This document shows, piece after piece, positions 27,801-37,200 of a stretch of DNA of 64,000 nt. The notes beneath the pieces are model-generated. The model did no database searches. It saw only the letters and a list, made by a program, of their open reading frames with translations, and was not told the origin of the DNA. This DNA is from Escherichia boydii (GTDB lineage Bacteria > Pseudomonadota > Gammaproteobacteria > Enterobacterales > Enterobacteriaceae): NCBI GenBank assembly GCA_041890495.1, contig CP169086.1, positions 186,001-250,000 on the forward strand. The letters run 5' to 3'. The stretch's first letter is position 1. Every line of letters starts with the position of its first letter. The translations under genes and the position numbers were made by a program.

Positions 27801-28202
27801 ATGGCGCGTCCTTCACGGGATGTTGCCAGAGTGCAGCTTACTCTCGATGAGCAGAACCTGGATTACTTCAATCAGATGGAAAGCTGGCAGAGCTTCACCT
27901 GGCCGGGGAATACGTACTATCCGGGCGTGTCACTCAGCTGGCGAAGTGTCAACAGCGGTATGCAGCTCTACGCCAGTAACCAGGGCAACTGGGGTTTCAT
28001 TCGCCTGCTGGACAAAGCCCTGATCACTCCACTTGATGCCAGCCGTACACAGCTGGTGTGGATCACCGCCGATGGCAATCCTCTGAAGTTCGTCATGCGC
28101 AGCGAGCTGGGCGACGGTCCGCTTGCCTTACTGAAGCTACAGGGATTTACGCTACCAGCGTCCATTTTTAACGTTGCCGCTGGCACCGAAGGCGTTGAGT
28201 AA
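24831..28202 (+). CDS. tssM: T6SS membrane complex protein TssM (IcmF family)
   Basis: 1123 residues. Two N-terminal transmembrane helices (about 10-32 and 45-65), a cytoplasmic domain, a third helix at about 368-390, and a long periplasmic part ending in the IcmF C-terminal domain (WPGNTYYPGVSLSW). At the usual P-loop position the sequence reads VMGNTDDVHKAAPG, with no GxxGxGK[ST], so nucleotide binding is probably lost. TssM spans the envelope and joins TssJ to TssL. Starts within the previous gene. Confidence 0.95.
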   Translation: MSKVKVKTLIGSVVTVVFFLTAIVAFLFYAFPENVASATGFGPYDGQRILTFCAIMVAAMFLLGWLTEKAFDFAGKSGLYFQWGQKKAERITPVTNTIPGEEDDDEPVFSEDAVSEHLRFRYGRRWQRKVRLLLVMGNTDDVHKAAPGLCHDLWQEGDGNVLIYGGDAQSLPDELFLSKLKRLRSGQPVDGIIQVMSTSALPTDSERDAFLRCRQKADHQLGWQAPVWLWLTDKAKGAQQDADTAATGVIFGPEGTVKEADKALTTLSQRLQKVGMAQILNNPAHNGLLQLSSRLQHELKASLTVLLSGLMQGSAAWRLRGVMFSPELAIAGTVPNTRLDTPTWKAVIDDCDAVNGRKLGFDWQKMLRLMLLSLIVLWGTGTLLSLIVNRTQIYGAQETARQAADTAKPLAERLHNQLVLQQAIARLQHREATGAPWYTRFGLNQDSDTLAALWPLYAKNNAQLMRDATAESLRQQLNAFVQLPPASDARTQGTQHTYDVLKSYLMLARPDKADADWLAKNVLKALPKRQNVPDGIWQDLAPKLLGFYAQNLPAHPEWKIKPDAELISTVRQILLKQIGQRNAESGLYQDMLKRVASNWPDLTLADITGDTDASTVFSTDEVVPGMFTRQAWEEQVQDAINEVVKTRRDEIDWVLTDKTHQTGSDISPEALKARLTERYFTDFGNAWLNMVNSIQWQEATSLSEAIAQLSLIGDVRQSPLVALMNTLAWQGKTGQKGEALADSIVDSAKKLIGQKKNARQFIEQAQGPKGPLDGVFGPLMGLMEGKEGTGANGNLSFQSWLARVTQVRLKLQQVTSAPDPQAMSQMLAQTVFQGKAIDLTDTRDYGSLVAASLGQEWNGFGQSLFVQPLDLAWRQVLAPAAGSLNARWQTTIVDQWNKAFAGRYPFKATGSDASLPLLAQFLRSDSGRITTFLKTNLGGILHQEGNRWVVDPSASQGMVVSTDFLRAINQLAELSDIVFSQGDAGVHFELMARPSRDVARVQLTLDEQNLDYFNQMESWQSFTWPGNTYYPGVSLSWRSVNSGMQLYASNQGNWGFIRLLDKALITPLDASRTQLVWITADGNPLKFVMRSELGDGPLALLKLQGFTLPASIFNVAAGTEGVE

Positions 28203-28204
28203 AG

Positions 28205-29224
28205 ATGAACAGGGGCATTCATCCTGCGCTGGCCTTTGCTAAACAGGTAGAGGGCTGGTCTCCGGGCGTATTCAGTCAGGTTGATAAGTGGCGGGAGACC
28301 GATTCACTTGCCCCATGGCGGTTTATGTCGTTTCGCCAGTGTAAACACTGGCTTGCGGACTGGCTGAAGCGTAACCCGGCGCCAGAAGAAGGGTTCCTTT
28401 GTCCTCAAATTATGAAGCGTTTCCCGCCGCATATTGTTTACATGACGCTTGCAGCCTGGCGAACCGGTAAAACACTGCTTCATTGCGACGAATCTCTCTT
28501 CCGGATGCTGGGTGAAACCCGTCAGACCGATGCTCTGTCAGGCGAAATGCTTCGCCGCCTGCCATTCTGGGGATTCTGGCTCGATTTTCCGGCTGACATG
28601 GTTTTTGCTGAAGGCCAGGGTGCGCTGATGGGCGCATTTTTCACCCTTGCCGATCATGATAGCCAGACTGATGCACTGCTCGCCCTGACGCTCGCTCAGG
28701 ATCCACTTTCCCGGGAGCACATTCCGATGGGAATGGAGTATCTCGCCTTAACCGATCCTGTCTCCACTGCCATCAATCAGCAGGAGGAGGGGATCCGAGG
28801 ATTCTGGCACGCCGTGCTGCCGGTGCTGTTCTGGCTTTGCTCGGAGAACAGTGAGTGGGGAAGGCAGGGGAAACCTGTGAGACCCGCGCCCAGACGCGTC
28901 GGAAAGCATCAACGCCTCATCCCGCCGGACAAGCCTGTGCAGATTTTTGCAGGTGCCCGGGCCGGTTCCGCGCTCAGGCAGGTACCGCGAGCGCCGGAAG
29001 CCAGTACATCAGGGTACAGTCCCTCCACACCCCATCGGCGCCTGCGCCCCCATGTCAGAAAAGCCCACTGGCAAAGCTACTGGAAGGGCAAACCCTCTCA
29101 GGGGGAGGAGAAAAGTATGCTGCTGAAATGGAAGCCACCACAAATCGTCAATGGCAAGGACGACGATTCACTGGAAGCGGTCGTGAGATTTATGAAAGAG
29201 ACTAACAAACGGGAAAAAGAATGA
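28205..29224 (+). CDS. AcrVA2-like protein inside the T6SS operon
   Basis: 339 residues, 2 bp after tssM and overlapping tssA by ATGA. The C-terminus holds RPHVRKAHWQSYWKG (281-295) and LLKWKPPQIVN (306-316), and upstream LPVLFWLC (205-212) and FWLDFPADMVF (124-134). These match in order the conserved blocks of the AcrVA2 anti-CRISPR family, as I recall them. AcrVA2 blocks Cas12a production by targeting its nascent peptide and mRNA; relatives also occur on plasmids of bacteria without Cas12a. It has no membrane segment and does not resemble TagF. The family link is fairly strong; a role in T6SS or in CRISPR inhibition is untested. Confidence 0.65.
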   Translation: MNRGIHPALAFAKQVEGWSPGVFSQVDKWRETDSLAPWRFMSFRQCKHWLADWLKRNPAPEEGFLCPQIMKRFPPHIVYMTLAAWRTGKTLLHCDESLFRMLGETRQTDALSGEMLRRLPFWGFWLDFPADMVFAEGQGALMGAFFTLADHDSQTDALLALTLAQDPLSREHIPMGMEYLALTDPVSTAINQQEEGIRGFWHAVLPVLFWLCSENSEWGRQGKPVRPAPRRVGKHQRLIPPDKPVQIFAGARAGSALRQVPRAPEASTSGYSPSTPHRRLRPHVRKAHWQSYWKGKPSQGEEKSMLLKWKPPQIVNGKDDDSLEAVVRFMKETNKREKE

Positions 29225-30828
29225 GTTCACCGGAAGATCTGTTAACCGCCTGCGCCACCAGCCTGGAAGAAAGGCAGCGCCTCATTTCCCGGGCAAATGA
29301 TGCCCTGTCACTCTGGGATAACTGGCTGCACCCGTTCACCTCGGGGTCTGAAACCGGGGACGATCCTGCTTACGATGATAATTTTCAGCTTATGCGTGAA
29401 GAGATCAATAAGCTTTCGGGTACCGATTCTACGCTGTTGTGCGAGCTGGCCCAGAAGTGTCTTTGCGAATGTGCCAAAGACATACGTGTTGTGACCTGGT
29501 ACGTGCAGGCCCGACTCAGTCGCGACGGTGAAAAAGGGTTGTCCGAAGGCTTACTGCTTCTTGCTGCGATGCTGACCCGCTACGGGCAGGCCTGCCATCC
29601 CCGGCGCCCCACTGCCCGAAAAGCTGCGCTGGAGTGGCTGAACAGTGCAAAAGTGATTGATGCATTGCTGTTATGGCCCGAGGTGGACAGCAATGACGCC
29701 GGTCTGACGGCGGGAGCCATAAGCCTGCTTGAATCCACAGTGGCAGACTGGCCGGAAGCCGAGAAACCGTCTTTTGCAGGGATTTGTACCGCGCTTGAAA
29801 ACCGCCTGGCACGTTCGGGTGGTATGGAAGTGCTGGTCCCCCAGAACAGCAGTACTCAGGAACACGGGCGTGAAGCCGCCCACTCGGATTCACCACAACT
29901 GTCAGCGGTGAAATCGGGACGCGATTTACTCGACCAGGCAAAGTTACTTTCCCGCTGGCTGAGCGAGCAGCCGCAGGGCTGGCTTGCCTCTCACCGGCTG
30001 ATAAAGACCGTGCGATGGGATACGGTCGACCAGATCCCTCCGCTGGACAGTAGCGGGCGCACCCGTCTGGTACCGCCGAAGGCCGAATACCGGGCTCAAC
30101 TCAAGCGGCTCTACCTTCAGAAAAACTGGACTGAACTGGTTGAGCAGGCCAGCCAGATGTTTTGCGAGGGAGTGAATCATTTCTGGCTCGATCTCCAGTG
30201 GTATCTCTGGCAGGGGCTCAGCCATGCCGGTCACCCGTGGGATGCCTGGACAAACTCTGTCCTTCTCGATCTGCGGCTTCTTCTTCAGCGCCTTCCTGGC
30301 CTTGAAGGGCTGGCATGGAATGACGGAACGCCCTTCGCTGATGAAGTCACCACCGCCTGGATCGCTGAAAAAGTGAATGAGGAAGGTCTGCTTTACGGTG
30401 ATGAACCCGCCACCGTTGTTAATAGCCAGTCCGACGATGTATTGCTTCTTGAATCCGAAGCTATGGAAAAAGGTGACGCGGAAGGACCCGAGGCGGCGCT
30501 TGCGTGGCTTCAGTCCCGACCGGGGATGGACACACCACGCCATCGCTGGCTGATACGCCTGCTGATGGCCCGGGTGGCAGAGCAGTATGGTCGAAACGAT
30601 ATGGCGCTTCACCTGCTTGGCGAACTGACCACCAGCGCACCAAAGCTGACGCTGGAAGACTGGGAACCCGCACTGTTGTTTGAAGTCCAGGCTCGTCGCC
30701 TGAAACTGCTGCGCCTGAAAGCCGGTCGCAGCGAATCCGATAAAGCCCGTCTGATGCCTGAGATGGATACGCTACTGGCGGGTCTGATCGCCATCGATCC
30801 TGCCCGTGCCATGGTGCTCTGTGGCTAA
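29221..30828 (+). CDS. tssA: T6SS protein TssA
   Basis: 535 residues with an ImpA_N-type N-terminal domain (TWYVQARLSRDGEKGLSEGLLLLAAML) and a helical C-terminal domain. TssA proteins organise baseplate and sheath polymerisation, or cap the distal end, depending on subtype. It begins inside the AcrVA2-like gene stop. A second ImpA_N protein with a membrane helix lies at 38.9 kb. Confidence 0.88.
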   Translation: MSSPEDLLTACATSLEERQRLISRANDALSLWDNWLHPFTSGSETGDDPAYDDNFQLMREEINKLSGTDSTLLCELAQKCLCECAKDIRVVTWYVQARLSRDGEKGLSEGLLLLAAMLTRYGQACHPRRPTARKAALEWLNSAKVIDALLLWPEVDSNDAGLTAGAISLLESTVADWPEAEKPSFAGICTALENRLARSGGMEVLVPQNSSTQEHGREAAHSDSPQLSAVKSGRDLLDQAKLLSRWLSEQPQGWLASHRLIKTVRWDTVDQIPPLDSSGRTRLVPPKAEYRAQLKRLYLQKNWTELVEQASQMFCEGVNHFWLDLQWYLWQGLSHAGHPWDAWTNSVLLDLRLLLQRLPGLEGLAWNDGTPFADEVTTAWIAEKVNEEGLLYGDEPATVVNSQSDDVLLLESEAMEKGDAEGPEAALAWLQSRPGMDTPRHRWLIRLLMARVAEQYGRNDMALHLLGELTTSAPKLTLEDWEPALLFEVQARRLKLLRLKAGRSESDKARLMPEMDTLLAGLIAIDPARAMVLCG

Positions 30829-30861
30829 TGTTTTTTTTAATCATTTTCAGGAATGCCGTGC

Positions 30862-32631
30862 ATGGATGATTTAACCCTGCGCTATTACGAAGCAGAGATG
30901 CGCTACCTGCGTGAGGCGGGTAAAGAGTTTGCCCGTGCCCATCCGGATCGGGCAGCGATGCTTAATCTGGATAAACCCGGCGCCCGCGATCCCTATGTAG
31001 AACGTCTGTTTGAAGGCTTCGCCTTCCTGATGGGCCGTTTGCGTGAAAAGCTGGATGATGACCTGCCGGAACTGACCGAAGGGCTGGTTAGTCTGCTGTG
31101 GCCGCACTATATGCGGACCATCCCATCGCTGGCCATCGTCGAATTCTCGCCAGATTGGCGTGGCCTGCGTCAGGCCGAAATGCTGGCTGAAGGCTTCTCC
31201 GTGCTTTCACGCCCTGTGGGGCCGCATAAAACCGCCTGTCAGTATCGGACGACCCGCGATGTTCCCCTGCAACCACTGCATCTTGCGGACGCCCGCCTGC
31301 ATACGGAAACCGATGGCCGCTCTGCTATCCGTCTGCGCTTCGAATGCCCGGAAAAAGTGGACTGGAGTAAAGCCGGGATCGACAAAGTCGCCATATTCCT
31401 CAACGCAGAGAGTCCGATCAGTTCAGCACTGCATCTGGCAATGACCCGTCGCGTCCACGCCATGTATGCCCGCCATGCAGGGACATACACCGAACGCCAT
31501 CAGTTTGATGGCTGGTGCAAACCCATGGGCTTTGACGACAATGATGGTCTGTGGAAGAAAGCCGATACTGCCTTCAGCGGTTACCAGCTGCTGCTGGAAT
31601 ATTTCAGCTTCCGTCCGAAATTTATGTTTGTTGAGCTGTGCGGTCTCGACACCATTGGGCTCACTGATGCCAGTACTTGGTTTGAAATCGACATCGTGCT
31701 CAGTGAAGCCTGGTCATCCGATCTGCCTTTTGAAACGGAAAACTTCCGGCTGCACTGTGCGCCGGTCATCAACCTCTTCACCCTGGAGGCCGACCCACTA
31801 ACGCTTAATCCGCTGGATAACGAATACCTGCTCAGGCCGCTGCGTCTTCAGGATGGCCACACCGAGATTTACAGCGTCGATAACATCCATGGCGCGGTGA
31901 AGAATGGCAAACACCCCTATGTACCGTTCACCAGCTTCCGGCACCGGGGCGGTATGATGCGTCACGATGCCCCTGAACGTTATTATCACACCCGCGTGAA
32001 ACGCGGCCCCTCTGGCCTGTATGACACCTGGTTGATCCTCGGCGGTCGCTCGTTCGAACTGGAGCAGCTGTCTGAGAAACCTGAGTCGCTCTCGATGCGG
32101 ATCACCGGTACCAATGGTCAGCTTCCGCGTAAGGCACTGGAAAGTACCCTGCTGGACAGGGTGGTCAAAACCGGCAAAGTACCCGTCAGAGTATTAAACG
32201 TCACAGCACCGACAATGCCGCTGTATCCCCCTGCAAATGATCGTTTTCACTGGCGAGTGATGAGCCACCTCGGCTCAAACTTCCTCAGCATGATGGACAA
32301 TCCGGAGGTTCTGCGGGGAACGCTGGCGCTCTATGACTGGACTGACGATGAGATGAACCGCCGTCGGCTTGAAGCAATCGTCGCGGTGAAGCACACACTG
32401 ATCCGCCGTTTTGAGAAGGGCTTTATGCTCAGGGGCGTGGACATAGAGGTCACGCTAAATATGGATAATTTTGCAGGTGAGGGCGATGTGAATCTCTTCG
32501 GCGAGATGCTGCACCGGTTCTTTGCGCTCTACGCGGATATTCACCTCTTTAACCAGCTCACGCTGGTGCTGCAACCGACAGGAAAACGACTGAGATGGCG
32601 CGAGAATCACAGCCAGCACGTACCGGGCTGA
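30862..32631 (+). CDS. tssF: T6SS baseplate protein TssF
   Basis: 589 residues, begins MDDLTLRYYEAEMRYLREAG, the standard TssF start. An in-frame ATG at 30853 is possible, but its spacing to the AGGA site is only 1-2 nt. TssF with TssG and TssE forms the wedge of the baseplate. It overlaps tssG by 37 nt. Confidence 0.95.
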   Translation: MDDLTLRYYEAEMRYLREAGKEFARAHPDRAAMLNLDKPGARDPYVERLFEGFAFLMGRLREKLDDDLPELTEGLVSLLWPHYMRTIPSLAIVEFSPDWRGLRQAEMLAEGFSVLSRPVGPHKTACQYRTTRDVPLQPLHLADARLHTETDGRSAIRLRFECPEKVDWSKAGIDKVAIFLNAESPISSALHLAMTRRVHAMYARHAGTYTERHQFDGWCKPMGFDDNDGLWKKADTAFSGYQLLLEYFSFRPKFMFVELCGLDTIGLTDASTWFEIDIVLSEAWSSDLPFETENFRLHCAPVINLFTLEADPLTLNPLDNEYLLRPLRLQDGHTEIYSVDNIHGAVKNGKHPYVPFTSFRHRGGMMRHDAPERYYHTRVKRGPSGLYDTWLILGGRSFELEQLSEKPESLSMRITGTNGQLPRKALESTLLDRVVKTGKVPVRVLNVTAPTMPLYPPANDRFHWRVMSHLGSNFLSMMDNPEVLRGTLALYDWTDDEMNRRRLEAIVAVKHTLIRRFEKGFMLRGVDIEVTLNMDNFAGEGDVNLFGEMLHRFFALYADIHLFNQLTLVLQPTGKRLRWRENHSQHVPG

Positions 32632-33677
32632 CATTAGTCCTGAGCAAAGATATCTGGCGGGCCAACTTCTACCGTTTCTGCCAGCTGCTGGAGCAGGAAA
32701 ATCCGGACGCGCCGAAACTGGGCACCACCAGCCATCCGGCCAACGATCCGGTACGATTCAGGCCCTGGCCTGGTATGGGATTCCCCGTCAGTACCCTCAA
32801 AGCGGTGGAGACCGACGAAGACAACCCGACATTGCCCCCAACGGTCCGTACGACATTTTTGGGGATGTATGGCGTGGACTCTCCTCTGCCAACGGCCTAT
32901 CTGGACGACATTGCGCAGCGCCGCGAAGGGCACGAGGCGGTCACCTCATTTCTGGATATCTTCAGCCACCGCATTACCACCCAGTACTATCGGATCTGGC
33001 GAAAATACGCCTATCCTGCCACCTTCGAGGCAGGTGGCAGTGATGCCACATCACAGTGTCTGTTGGGGCTGGTGGGACTCGGTATACCGGGAACGGCTGA
33101 GCAGGTGGCAACGCCGGTTTCCCGCTTTCTGGCCCTGCTGGGCACCATGCGATTACCCACCCGCAATGCAGAAGGCATCCGGGCCCTGGTGAACCTGCTG
33201 GCACCGAATACCCGGGCAATTATCACCGAACCGGATCCGGTGAAGGTCCATATCGATAACCGTAGCGGGCTGGGTGTCGGAAACCGCATCCGCCTTTCGC
33301 AGCGGGCCACGCTGGGCAAAACCGCTAAAGAAGCATGCAGTCGGGTACTGGTGACCCTAGAGACAGCGGACCCGGATGAGGCGGAAGGCTGGTTGCCTGG
33401 TGGTTTGCTCCATACCGATTTGCTGGTTCTGTTACGCGTTTATCTCGGCTACCGCAGTGACGCCCGGCTACGCCTCACCGTACCCGTACGATTGCTGCCT
33501 GAGCCTCGCCTTGGCAAAGGCAGACGCATCCAGCTGGGCCGTACCGGTTTGCTTGGCCTGAAAGCGGGCAAGCTCAGCAATAACCGGGAGAGTCTGACCG
33601 TCAGTCTGGGCTGCTATGAAGGGCTGCAATGTTCTGCGTTACCGTCCGCTGAAGACGGGCACTACCGCTTCGAATAA
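32595..33677 (+). CDS. tssG: T6SS baseplate protein TssG
   Basis: 360 residues. FYRFCQLLEQENPD, PVRFRPWPGMGFP and FLDIFSHRITTQYYRIWRKY are TssG signatures. It starts within the tssF 3' end, so translation is probably coupled. Baseplate wedge component. Confidence 0.95.
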   Translation: MARESQPARTGLTLVLSKDIWRANFYRFCQLLEQENPDAPKLGTTSHPANDPVRFRPWPGMGFPVSTLKAVETDEDNPTLPPTVRTTFLGMYGVDSPLPTAYLDDIAQRREGHEAVTSFLDIFSHRITTQYYRIWRKYAYPATFEAGGSDATSQCLLGLVGLGIPGTAEQVATPVSRFLALLGTMRLPTRNAEGIRALVNLLAPNTRAIITEPDPVKVHIDNRSGLGVGNRIRLSQRATLGKTAKEACSRVLVTLETADPDEAEGWLPGGLLHTDLLVLLRVYLGYRSDARLRLTVPVRLLPEPRLGKGRRIQLGRTGLLGLKAGKLSNNRESLTVSLGCYEGLQCSALPSAEDGHYRFE

Positions 33678-33712
33678 TCTCGTACTCCCACTCTCAATAA
33701 AGGAACTTTTGA

Positions 33713-34237
33713 ATGGCAACAGTAACCCGCTGGTGGGCGCTGACGCTTATTGCCTGTAGCCTGCTCGCTGGCTGCGGTCTGACGCAGACCGTTACGGACG
33801 GTACGGTCAGCATCACGAAATCCATCTTCTACAAGAAAATCAAAACGCTGCATCTGGATTTTACCCCGCGTACGGCCATTAACGCTGATGGGGCGCAGAC
33901 ACCGCTGGCGGCGATGGTGAGAGTCTATCAGCTAAGGGATCGTAAAGCGGTTGATGCCGCCGATTACCAGACGCTGCTTCGCAATGCCGATACGGTCCTT
34001 AAAGACGACGTACTGGCGTCAAAATCGCTGCTGGTGATGCCCAAAGGCAGCGTGACACTCAATATGCCCATGGATGAAGATGCTCAGTTCGTGGCTGTGG
34101 TGGGACTGTTTAACCGCCCGGATCAGAAGGATAACCGCTGGCGCCTGGTGCTGACCCGTGACGATCTCGACCCGGACAAACCGCGCACGATTGAACTGGG
34201 TGATGGGTGGCTCAGCCTCGTGCCGGTGAAGGAGTGA
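33713..34237 (+). CDS. tssJ: T6SS outer-membrane lipoprotein TssJ
   Basis: 174 residues with a lipoprotein signal, lipobox LLAGC with Cys21, then a TssJ beta-sandwich (LHLDFTPRTAINADG, VRVYQLRDRKAV, DEDAQFVAVVGLFNRP). It anchors TssM to the outer membrane. AAAGGAAC lies upstream of the ATG. Confidence 0.94.
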   Translation: MATVTRWWALTLIACSLLAGCGLTQTVTDGTVSITKSIFYKKIKTLHLDFTPRTAINADGAQTPLAAMVRVYQLRDRKAVDAADYQTLLRNADTVLKDDVLASKSLLVMPKGSVTLNMPMDEDAQFVAVVGLFNRPDQKDNRWRLVLTRDDLDPDKPRTIELGDGWLSLVPVKE

Positions 34238-34241
34238 CGTG

Positions 34242-37200
34242 ATGGATAACTGGTTAGCGCTTTTTGACGGACAGACCCGATATTTTCTGGATATCAATGA
34301 CAGTTCAGTGAAGCCGGATGTTCTGCGCTTTTACGGCAGGGAAGCCCTGAGCGAACCATTCCGCTGGGACATCGAGTTCACAACGCTTCAGGCGAACATT
34401 CCCCCGGAAGAGGTGCTGATGAAATATGCCTCTTTCCGGATGCGGAGCGGCAAAAGTGTGCACGGCATGGTGACCCGCCTGGAATGGCTTTCCACCTCCA
34501 GGGACCAGTCTCATTACCGGCTAACGCTCAGTTCGCGCCTGGCGCTTCTGGGTTACACCCGACAGTGCGCGGTATATCAGAACCAGTCCGTTCCGGAAGT
34601 GGTGGAGCAGGTGCTGCGCAAGCACGGGCTGGAAGGACCTGATTTTGACTTCCGCCTGGAGCGCATCTACCCGCCGCGTGAAATTATCACACAGTGGCGT
34701 GAGACGGACCTTGAGTTTATCCGGCGCATTCTGTCTGAAGTGGGGATTTACTGGCGCACGGAGATGGATGACGTGCGCGGTCTGGATACGTACATACTGG
34801 CCGACAGCCAGCTTAACTACCAGTTTGATGTGCAGTTGCCGTACCGCGAACCATCGGGCCTGTTTGACGGCGCGGCAGAATCGGTCTGGGATGTGCGGAC
34901 CTGGCACAACATCGCCACCGGCACCGTCGCCACGCGGGATTACAACTACCGGAGAGCTTCCACGCCGATGAATGCGGCGGTCAGCGTGCGTAACGATGCG
35001 GTCACCACCGGGGAGCATTACCGCTACGCGGCACCTTATCGTGAAGCGGGCGATGACGCCAGCCCGGAGCCGGAAACCGAATCTGGCGCGTTCTACGCCC
35101 GACTTCACCACGAGCGAGAGCTCAACAGGTCGGCCCGTATCCACCTGTTCAGCAATGCTGCACACCTCACCCCCGGGCACGTGCTGGAGCCGCAGGGCGA
35201 CATCATTACGGCCCTACAAGAAGGCGTGATCCTCACGCTGGTGACCTTCCGTGGCGCCCGTGATTCCCGTCTGCACGTGTCGGTCTGGGGCCTGCCTTAC
35301 ACGGAACGTTACTGCTTCCGTCCGGTAGAGATCCCTCGCCCGGTAATCCCGGGTACGCTTCCGGCCCGGATCGAAAGTCGCGAAAAAAGTGATACCTACG
35401 CCCACCTCGACGAGCAGGGGCGATACCGGGTGAAGCTGGACTTCGACCGGGAGAGGACTGAACCCGGTTACGGTTACCTGTGGCTGCGGATGGCGAAGCC
35501 TTATGCCGGTGAAACGCTGGGCTGGCATACGCCGCTCATCGATGGCACCGAAGTGGCGATTGCGTACAGCAATGGTGATATTGACCTCCCGTACATCGCG
35601 TATGCGCTGCACGACTCGGATCACCCGGACCACGTCACCCGCGACAACCATACCCGTAACGTGTTACGCACACCAGCCAACAACAAGCTGCGGATGGAGG
35701 ATAAGCGCAGTGAGGAGCACATCAAACTCGCCACGGAATACGGCAAGACGCAGCTCAACAGCGGGCACATGGTGGACAGCAAGGGGCAGCTTCGCGGTAA
35801 AGGCACAGAGCTGCGCACCGATGAGTGGGGAACGCTGAGAGCCGGGAAGGGACTCTTTATTGCTGCGGATGCGCAGGCGAAAGCGCAGGGTGAGGCGCTG
35901 GACATGGATGCAGCGCTGAAGGAAATCGACAGGCTTAATCAGCAACTGCAACAGCTGGAAATGGCGGCAGAGCAGGCTCAGGCGCTGAAGGGGGATGTCG
36001 ACAGCCAAATACAGATGTTTGAGCAGCGGCTGAAACCGCTCAATGAAGCGGTGCTTTTCTCGGCGCCGGAAGGCATGGCCCTGACCAGTGGGGAAGATAT
36101 GCAGCTGGCCGCTGGCCGAAACCTTGCGCTTAACTCCGGAGAAGACTTCAGTGTTGGCGTGATGGGCAATGCGACCGCTTTGACCGGGGAGAAACTGGGA
36201 CTCTTTGCCCGCACCGGTCAACTGAGCCTGAAATCTGGAGAAGGGCCAGTGGATGTCCAGGCGCAAAACGCCAGCCTGCGGTTGTTTGCTGAGAAGAAGC
36301 TGACGCTGAGCTCAGCGAGTGACATCTCCTTTGTCGGGAAAAAACGTATCACGCTGATCGGCGGCGGAAGCTATCTGCGACTTGAGGCCGGAAAGGTCGA
36401 GTATGGTACGACAGCGTCGTATATACGCAAAGTGAGGCGGACGATGGCGGCATCGGCCAGCGCTAAACCGCCGGAGGCCGTATCCTTACCGCCTCCGGCG
36501 ACCATGCGAGAATTCAATCCCGAAACGCTCACCCCGTGGGTGACGCCTGTTTATGCAAAATCCTGCCTGAAGGAGAAAGGCTGCACGGATGCCGGTACTG
36601 CCGAAGAGCCCGTTGATAACTTTGGACAGATGACAATTTTTGCCCAGCCTGTCGAGGACGACTGCTGCGGTTACGGCCATCAGCATGAGCATGCAGATGA
36701 TGAAGTCGTTCAGCATGCCCAGTCAGCCAAAAAACATAAGCCTGACGCCGGGGGTGCAAATGCCCCTGCTCAGGCAACGGCTGCACCGCTTGCTCTTGGG
36801 GCTGCTACGGGCGTGATGACCCAGGTCTGGGGGGAATGGTCCCTGACCGGCGTATTGGGCGCGGCCCGGGGAATTCCGTATGTAGGAGCGATGATGTCCG
36901 CACTCTACGTTCCATCTGCGGGCGAGGGGAGTGACAGGGTTCCTGGCCGGGATGAATTCTGGTACGAGGAAGAGCTGCGGCAGAAAGCCATCATCGGGGC
37001 AAAAGCGACAACCCGGGTGAGATTCTTCTGGCGCCAGGATGAGCAGGGCAATATGCGGGTCTATGGCGTCCATACGGGTGAAGGTACCCCGTATGAAGGT
37101 GTCCGTACGGCAAACATGGTGTGGAATAGTGAACATAATCGGTATGAGTTCACTCCAGCTCATGGTGCCGATGGTCCGCTGATTACCTGGACGCCTGAGA

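Noticed and set aside
29944..30612. 222-codon minus-strand frame within tssA
   Set aside because: Shadow frame of tssA in high-GC DNA.
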